This document shows positions 6,233 to 9,490 of a stretch of DNA of 9,490 nucleotides, in pieces. Position 1 is the stretch's first letter. The number at the start of each line of letters is the position of its first letter. The notes below the pieces were generated by a model. That model was not told where the DNA came from. It saw only the letters and a program-made list of their open reading frames with translations, and made no database searches. Position numbers and translations under genes: made by a program. The DNA comes from Solirubrobacterales bacterium. Its GTDB lineage: Bacteria; Actinomycetota; Thermoleophilia; Solirubrobacterales; Solirubrobacteraceae. Location of the stretch: positions 1 to 9,490 of the forward strand of contig JAATFK010000210.1 of assembly GCA_015655225.1 (NCBI GenBank), in the 5' to 3' direction.

Positions 6233-6865
6233 TCAGACGCGGCTGTAGAACTCGACGATCAGCTGCTCGGCGACCGGCGCGTCGATCTCGGCGCGGGCCG
6301 GGAGCCGCAGGAATCTGCCGGCGAGCGAGTCGAAGTCGGCTTCGAGCCACTGGCCGACACGGCCGATCTGCTCGGTCGCGTCGGTCGCGGCCGGCCGCAC
6401 CGGCGCCTCCGGCGCGATCATCACGACGTCGCCCGGCTCGACCCGCCGCGAGGCGATGTCGCAGCGCTGGCCGTTGACGAGCACGTGGCCGTGGCCGACG
6501 AACTGGCGCGCCTGCGGCCGCGTCGAGGCGAGGCCGAGGCGGTAGACGACGTTGTCGAGCCGCTGCTCCAGCAGCTGCAGCAGGCGGTCGCCGACGATCC
6601 CCTCGCGCTTGCGGGTCGCGTCCGCGACGTAGCGGCGGAACTGCTTCTCGCGCACGCCGTAGTAGCGCTTCGCCTTCTGCTTCTCGCGCAGCTGCTCGGC
6701 ATAGACCGACTCTCTTCTGCGCCGGGCGTTGCCGTGCTCGCCGGGAGGCGTCGGGCCGCGGCGCTCGAGCGCGCCCTTCCCGTTGAGGCGTCGCTCGCCC
6801 TTGAGGCAGAGATCGACGCCCTCGCGGCGCGAGAGCTTCTCCACGGGTCCGGTGTATCGCCCCAC
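6233..6865 (-). CDS. rpsD: 30S ribosomal protein S4
   Basis: Ribosomal protein S4 of 210 residues, one of the primary 16S rRNA-binding proteins that nucleate small-subunit assembly and, in several bacteria, a translational autoregulator. The N-terminal motif MGRYTGPVEKLSRREGVDLC leads into KGERRLNGKGALERRG; only one cysteine is present in this zone, so it is a zinc-free form. The central part holds QLREKQKAKRYYGVREKQFRRY (in residues 58-79), and the S4 RNA-binding domain is RLDNVVYRLGLASTRPQARQ (102-121) plus GHVLVNGQRC. The family C-terminus EQLIVEFYSR is intact. The GTG start has a strong AAGGAGG at 6870-6876. It is not beside rpsM, rpsK or rpoA in this window, so it sits outside the alpha operon, as in several phyla. 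AGA arginine codons occur at 6314-6316 and 6713-6718. Whether it is the only S4 copy cannot be seen from here. Confidence -1.
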   Translation of the reverse strand: MGRYTGPVEKLSRREGVDLCLKGERRLNGKGALERRGPTPPGEHGNARRRRESVYAEQLREKQKAKRYYGVREKQFRRYVADATRKREGIVGDRLLQLLEQRLDNVVYRLGLASTRPQARQFVGHGHVLVNGQRCDIASRRVEPGDVVMIAPEAPVRPAATDATEQIGRVGQWLEADFDSLAGRFLRLPARAEIDAPVAEQLIVEFYSRV

Positions 6866-6897
6866 GGCGCCTCCTTCGGAAGATCGGGTTGCTAGGG

Positions 6898-6913
6898 CTT
6901 AGGGTGCCCTAAG
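6898..6913. promoter_or_regulatory. Near-perfect palindrome in the rpsD leader
   Basis: CTTAGGG-TG-CCCTAAG: two 7-base arms with a 2-base spacer, too tight for an RNA hairpin loop and thus more like a protein-binding DNA operator. It lies 33 bases upstream of the rpsD start. On the minus strand a possible -10 (TACCCT, rc of 6922-6927) would place the transcript start within or next to the palindrome; no -35 is recognisable. The palindrome is seen directly; the operator role and promoter are inferred. Confidence -1.
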
Positions 6914-6965
6914 GACGGCGAAGGGTAGCGCACTCGGGGTGGCGCGTGCCGTCCGGCGGCCGTGC

Positions 6966-7175
6966 TCAGGCGACGCGGACCGGCGACTCGTCGACCACCG
7001 CGACGACGTCGCCGCGGTGCAGCTGGCGTCCGCGACGCTCCTCCGGCTCGCCGTTGACGGTCACGTCGCCGTCCTCCAGCAGCAGCTTCGCGTCGGCGCC
7101 CGAGTCGGCCAGGCCGGCCAGCTTCAGCAGCTGGCCGAGCCGGATCATCTCGCCGCGGATCGGGACCTCGCGCAT
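6966..7175 (-). CDS. Small S4-domain RNA-binding protein, YbcJ-like
   Basis: A 69-residue protein that is little more than one S4 RNA-binding fold. IRLGQLLKLAGLADSGADAK (residues 11-30) is the helix-loop-helix, LLEDGDVTVNGEPEERRGRQ (32-51) the beta-turn part, then LHRGDVVAVVD. The VNG-E-EERRG-QL-GD pattern fits the YbcJ/RlbA-type family; its target, likely structured RNA or the ribosome, is not known. The ATG at 7173-7175 has no clear Shine-Dalgarno sequence, but the gene begins only 33 bases after the winged-helix gene stop and is followed by rpsD after 97 bases, all on the minus strand. Two S4-domain proteins side by side is worth noting. Length is as usual for the family and no key residue appears to be missing. 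Confidence -1.
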   Translation of the reverse strand: MREVPIRGEMIRLGQLLKLAGLADSGADAKLLLEDGDVTVNGEPEERRGRQLHRGDVVAVVDESPVRVA

Positions 7176-7199
7176 CGCGCCGCTCGCTCGCCCGCCGCG

Positions 7200-7220
7200 G
7201 CCGTCGCGCTAGGCGACGGC
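7200..7220. terminator. 8-bp hairpin across the winged-helix gene stop codon
   Basis: GCCGTCGC (7200-7207) and GCGACGGC (7213-7220) are perfect reverse complements around a 5-base loop GCTAG that contains the minus-strand TAG stop (7209-7211). No T-run follows, so termination, attenuation or simply RNA 3'-end protection between the winged-helix and S4-domain genes is possible. Weak functional evidence. Confidence -1.
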
Positions 7221-7784
7221 GTCCGCCCGCGCGCCGCCCTTCGGGTCCGCCGCGTCCCACTCCTCGTCCTCGTCGGCGCCCGGCGCCTCGTCGGCGCCGG
7301 TCGGGAGCGCCGAGGCGATCGTCACCGGCGCGCGGGAGGCGAGCTTGACGCCGCCGGCCTCGTCCGCCAGCACGCCGTCGCGCTTCAGCTTCGAGACGGT
7401 CGTCGCGACGGTCGCCTTCGCGATCTTCGTGACCGACGCGATCTCCGAGACGGAGACGCCCGGCCGCTCCTCCACGAGCGTGAGGATCGCGTCGCGGTTG
7501 GCGCCCCGCGCCGCGCGACCGCTCCCCTCCTCGCCGGACGCGTCAGTCGCAGCCGCGGCGCGCGGCGCCGCTCTGCGCGACGACGCCGGGCGCGCCGCAC
7601 GCGCCGGGCTCGCGCCGCGGGCGGCCCGGGCGGTCGCGGCCGCCGAGGCGATCGCCGCCGGGGTGCCGTCGAGCAGGGCGGCCTTCGCGTTCTCGAGCTG
7701 CTCGACCTCCGCGACGAGCGGACGCAGCTCGGCGAGGCGCGCCTCGATTTCCTTCTTGAGGCGGGGGAGCAGCGGATCGAGCAT
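7209..7784 (-). CDS. Winged-helix DNA-binding protein with coiled-coil N-terminus and Ala/Arg linker
   Basis: A 191-residue protein, not assigned to a named family. The ATG at 7782-7784 has a GGAGG about 10 bases upstream. Four parts are visible: an N-terminal amphipathic helix likely to form a coiled coil (LKKEIEARLAELRPLVAEVE, residues 9-28); an Ala/Arg/Ser-rich low-complexity linker (about 41-95); a winged helix-turn-helix NRDAILTLVEERPGVSVSEI followed by ASVTKIAKATVATTVSKLKR (about 96-150), of the general MarR/DprA-type wHTH shape; and an acidic tail rich in Asp/Glu (about 163-179). This suggests a dimeric DNA-binding protein with a flexible basic arm. It heads a minus-strand group with the S4-domain and rpsD genes, but a role in regulating them is only suggested by position. 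At least one AGA codon occurs in the linker. Confidence -1.
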   Translation of the reverse strand: MLDPLLPRLKKEIEARLAELRPLVAEVEQLENAKAALLDGTPAAIASAAATARAARGASPARAARPASSRRAAPRAAAATDASGEEGSGRAARGANRDAILTLVEERPGVSVSEIASVTKIAKATVATTVSKLKRDGVLADEAGGVKLASRAPVTIASALPTGADEAPGADEDEEWDAADPKGGARADAVA

Positions 7785-7822
7785 GAAAGGGAACCTCCGA
7801 CGGCAGGGATTGCGAGCGTTGG

Positions 7823-7850
7823 ATCCTAATGATGAACGCGGCGCGCTCAA
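7823..7850 (-). promoter_or_regulatory. Candidate sigma-70-type promoter of the winged-helix/S4/rpsD group
   Basis: On the minus strand TTGAGC (rc of 7845-7850) and TAGGAT (rc of 7823-7828) are separated by 16 bases and lie 38 bases upstream of the ATG at 7784. The -10 keeps the TAnnnT core, and the -35 covers the TGA stop of the SCO1-like gene. The region is AT-richer than its surroundings. This would give the downstream group its own transcription start. A visual match only. Confidence -1.
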
Positions 7851-8515
7851 TTCACGAGCGTTCTCAGATCCGCCGCGAGATCGCTCGGGTCGAACGCCAC
7901 GCCGGCGGAGACGTTCGTCGCGAGCCGTCCCTGTCTGTCGACCAGCCAGATCACGGCGCTGTGCGAGCTCTCCGGGTCGCCCTCGATCTGAGGCTGCGCG
8001 AACCACTCCTTCCAGACCGGCTTCAGCTGCGCCTCGGAGCCGATCAGGTAGTGGAACTCGGGCGGCTCCTGATGGCGCTTGAGCCACGCCTTGACCGCCG
8101 CGGCGTTGTCGTGGCGGGGGTCGACGCTGACGGCGACGACGCGCAGCCGGCGGGTGTCGGCCGTCCCGATCTGCTGGAGCGCCTGGTGGATCTCCTCGCC
8201 GATCAGCGGGCAGACGTCGGGGCAGTTCGTGTAGAGGAACGTCACGAGGTACGGCGTCCCCACGAGCGAGGCGGTGTCGAGCGTCCCGCCGGCCGCGTCG
8301 GTCAGCTTGATCGTCGGCGCCGGTCTGTTCGCGAGCGCCGGCGGCAGTCTCGTGCCGAGTCTGAAACGGCCGTCGGGCCCGGAGGTCCCGCCGCTCGACC
8401 CGCCGGAGCCGGCGCTGGCGCCGGCGCCGCCACTCGTGCTCGACCCGCAGCCGGCGAGCAGCAGGCCGAGCGCGACGGCGGCGGATAGCAGCAGCAGGAG
8501 TTGGGCGCGACGCAC
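7847..8515 (-). CDS. SCO1/SenC-family copper/thiol lipoprotein
   Basis: SCO-family protein of 222 residues, which in other bacteria delivers copper to, or reduces the CuA-site cysteines of, cytochrome c oxidase subunit II. It starts with GTG at 8513-8515. The signal peptide is LLLLLSAAVALGLLLAGC with lipobox Cys23, followed by a Gly/Ser-rich linker to about residue 46, so it is a membrane-anchored lipoprotein on the outer face. The thioredoxin-like core has LVTFLYTNCPDVCP with the copper-binding CxxxC (C98, C102), VVAVSVDPRHD, and the essential third ligand His185 in SSHSAVIWLVD. All three copper ligands are present. It follows the VKOR gene after only 14 bases, in the same direction, and so is likely co-transcribed with it and the DsbA-like gene. 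No oxidase subunit is in view. AGA arginine codons are frequent. Confidence -1.
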   Translation of the reverse strand: MRRAQLLLLLSAAVALGLLLAGCGSSTSGGAGASAGSGGSSGGTSGPDGRFRLGTRLPPALANRPAPTIKLTDAAGGTLDTASLVGTPYLVTFLYTNCPDVCPLIGEEIHQALQQIGTADTRRLRVVAVSVDPRHDNAAAVKAWLKRHQEPPEFHYLIGSEAQLKPVWKEWFAQPQIEGDPESSHSAVIWLVDRQGRLATNVSAGVAFDPSDLAADLRTLVN

Positions 8516-8529
8516 GCCGGGTCGCGCCC

Positions 8530-8982
8530 TCAGCCGGCTTCGGCCGCGGGCGCCGTCGCCCGCAGCCCGTACTCGTCATGCACGCGGAGCGCCCGCACGG
8601 TCGAGAGGATCGCGATCAGCGTCAGGACGCACGCGCTCCCCACGCACCACTGGCAGATCGCGTGGATCTTGAACAGCTCGAGGTAGGTCAGATAGAGGCT
8701 GAACCCGAACCCGAGGTACGCCATCCCGGCCGTCGCCAGCCTCGGCAGCTCGCCGCGCAGCAGCAACGAGACGAGGATCCCGAAGTACCCGACCAGCCCC
8801 AGCACCGGGACCGGGATGCCACCCAGCTTCGCCCACTTCGACGACTGCACCGTCTCGCAGCCATGGCCGATCGCGCAGAGCGGCGCGATCCCTCTGTAGT
8901 GGATGTACGTGAGGTAGGAGGCGATCCCCAGGCCGATCACGGACAGGACCAGCAGCGTGCGTTGCAGGACGCGGTCGCTCAT
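8530..8982 (-). CDS. Vitamin K epoxide reductase (VKOR) family membrane protein
   Basis: Four-helix membrane oxidase of 150 residues, a single-domain bacterial VKOR homologue. In organisms without DsbB, VKOR re-oxidises DsbA-like proteins and passes electrons to quinone. Hydrophobic segments lie at about residues 8-27, 58-77, 83-103 and 112-131. The loop cysteines are C36 and C42 (PLCAIGHGCETVQSS), with the conserved Ser in QSS and the loop motif GIPVPVLGL; the catalytic pair is CQWC (C110, C113) in the last helix. All four cysteines and the motif order are intact. The ATG at 8980-8982 lies seven bases after the DsbA-like stop, so the two genes form one unit, supporting an enzyme-partner pair. 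No thioredoxin domain is fused at the C-terminus, unlike some homologues; the separate upstream gene supplies it. Confidence -1.
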   Translation of the reverse strand: MSDRVLQRTLLVLSVIGLGIASYLTYIHYRGIAPLCAIGHGCETVQSSKWAKLGGIPVPVLGLVGYFGILVSLLLRGELPRLATAGMAYLGFGFSLYLTYLELFKIHAICQWCVGSACVLTLIAILSTVRALRVHDEYGLRATAPAAEAG

Positions 8983-8989
8983 CGCCGTC

Positions 8990-9490
8990 TCACTTCACGA
9001 TCTTGCCGATGGCGCCGGTGACCGTGTCCGCGTCGAGCGCCGACAGGTCGAGCGCTCTCAGCGTCCCGCCCGTGCGGCCGACCTCGAACGTCGGCGTCGC
9101 CGTCACGCCGTATCTCGTGGCCAGCGCGGTCGCGTCGGACAGCTGTCTCTGGACCGCGGCGCTGCCGCGCGCGTTCATCGCTCTCGTGATGTCGAGCCCG
9201 GCGACGCCGCCGGCGATTCTTCTGAGGAACGCGTCGGTCACGTAGCCGGTGTTCTCCTCGCCCTGGTTGGCGTAGAAGAGGTCGGCGAAGGTCCACAGTC
9301 TGTTCTGCTGCGCGACCGCCGCGCCCATCTGGGCGGCGCGGATCGAGTCGGTGCCGATGATCGTGAGGTTGCGGAACTCGATTCTGAGTCTGCCGGTTCT
9401 GACGAACTGGTCGATCACGGCCGGCTCCGCATCGTCCGTGTACTCCTTGCAGTAGGGGCACTGGAGGTCGGCGAACTCGATCATCGTGTA
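8990..9490 (-). CDS. DsbA-like thiol oxidase (thioredoxin fold), 5' end outside window
   Basis: 166 C-terminal residues of an extracytoplasmic thiol-disulfide oxidase; the start and any signal or membrane anchor lie beyond 9490, and the in-frame ATG at 9484 is almost certainly internal, since the text before it (Tyr-Thr) continues the first strand. The active site EFADLQCPYCKEY (CPYC) is followed by a helical insertion rich in Ala and aromatic residues (MGAAVAQQNRLWTFADLFYA) and the cis-Pro loop VTATPTFEVG. This arrangement is the Thioredoxin_4/DsbA-type domain. It probably oxidises secreted protein thiols and is itself re-oxidised by the VKOR encoded seven bases downstream. Its TGA stop is at 8990-8992. 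Arginine is often AGA here (for example 9218-9223). An alternative is a DsbG/DsbC-like isomerase, less likely given the CPYC motif and VKOR partner. Confidence -1.
   Translation of the reverse strand, partial: YTMIEFADLQCPYCKEYTDDAEPAVIDQFVRTGRLRIEFRNLTIIGTDSIRAAQMGAAVAQQNRLWTFADLFYANQGEENTGYVTDAFLRRIAGGVAGLDITRAMNARGSAAVQRQLSDATALATRYGVTATPTFEVGRTGGTLRALDLSALDADTVTGAIGKIVK

Noticed and set aside
4056..6248. A 730-residue plus-strand open frame covering the thioredoxin, LysR and SirB1-like genes
   Set aside because: Low-complexity Arg/Ala/Gln composition without any domain, overlapping three genes with recognisable motifs; an artefact of high GC.
1..9490. Mobile element, CRISPR, toxin-antitoxin or defence island
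   Set aside because: No transposase, integrase, tandem spacer array, attachment repeat or defence domain was found on either strand.

Overview
The window is about 70% GC or higher. Its genes use mostly G- or C-ending codons, GTG and TTG starts, and long Ala/Arg/Gly-rich proteins. With the style of the S4 ribosomal protein and the Thr-type sulfatase-like proteins, this suggests an actinobacterium, most likely class Thermoleophilia (Solirubrobacterales: Conexibacter/Solirubrobacter-like). The taxon is an inference; no rRNA is present. I see no phage, transposase, CRISPR array or tRNA, and the window reads as ordinary chromosome rather than a mobile island.

Layout. (1) 1-368, minus: the first part of an exported, lipobox-bearing sulfatase-like protein, cut by the window edge. 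(2) 369-581: a divergent control region with three GGTTGG repeats at exact 11-bp spacing, leading into a YibE/F-family membrane protein (plus, to 1685) whose true N-terminus is unclear. (3) 1632-2465, minus: a PHP-type (CpsB/CapC/YwqE-like) phosphatase whose 3' end overlaps the YibE/F gene tail to tail. (4) 2572-4053, minus: a complete Tat-exported sulfatase-like enzyme, paralogous to the first one. (5) 4252-4584, plus: a small thioredoxin, convergent with a LysR regulator (4581-5489, minus); the two genes share the four bases CTAG as their stop codons, inside the loop of a GC-rich hairpin.

(6) 5568-7784, minus: four tightly spaced genes, read in the order winged-helix protein, small S4-domain RNA-binding protein, ribosomal protein S4 (rpsD), and a transglutaminase-like SirB1-family protein. 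A candidate promoter precedes the winged-helix gene. A near-perfect palindrome lies in the rpsD leader, and a 15-bp inverted repeat separates this group from the LysR gene. (7) 7847-9490, minus: a redox/metallochaperone operon of a DsbA-like thiol oxidase (cut by the window edge), a VKOR-type membrane oxidase and an SCO1-type lipoprotein. The likely logic is that VKOR re-oxidises the DsbA-like protein outside the membrane, and SCO1 delivers copper or manages thiols for cytochrome c oxidase.

The strongest items for follow-up are the two sulfatase-like enzymes with Thr where a sulfatase carries the formylglycine-forming Cys, the missing start or possible frameshift of the YibE/F gene, the unexplained palindromes in the rpsD leader and LysR upstream region, and the uneven use of the AGA codon between neighbouring genes. 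No clearly new defence or mobile system is visible.
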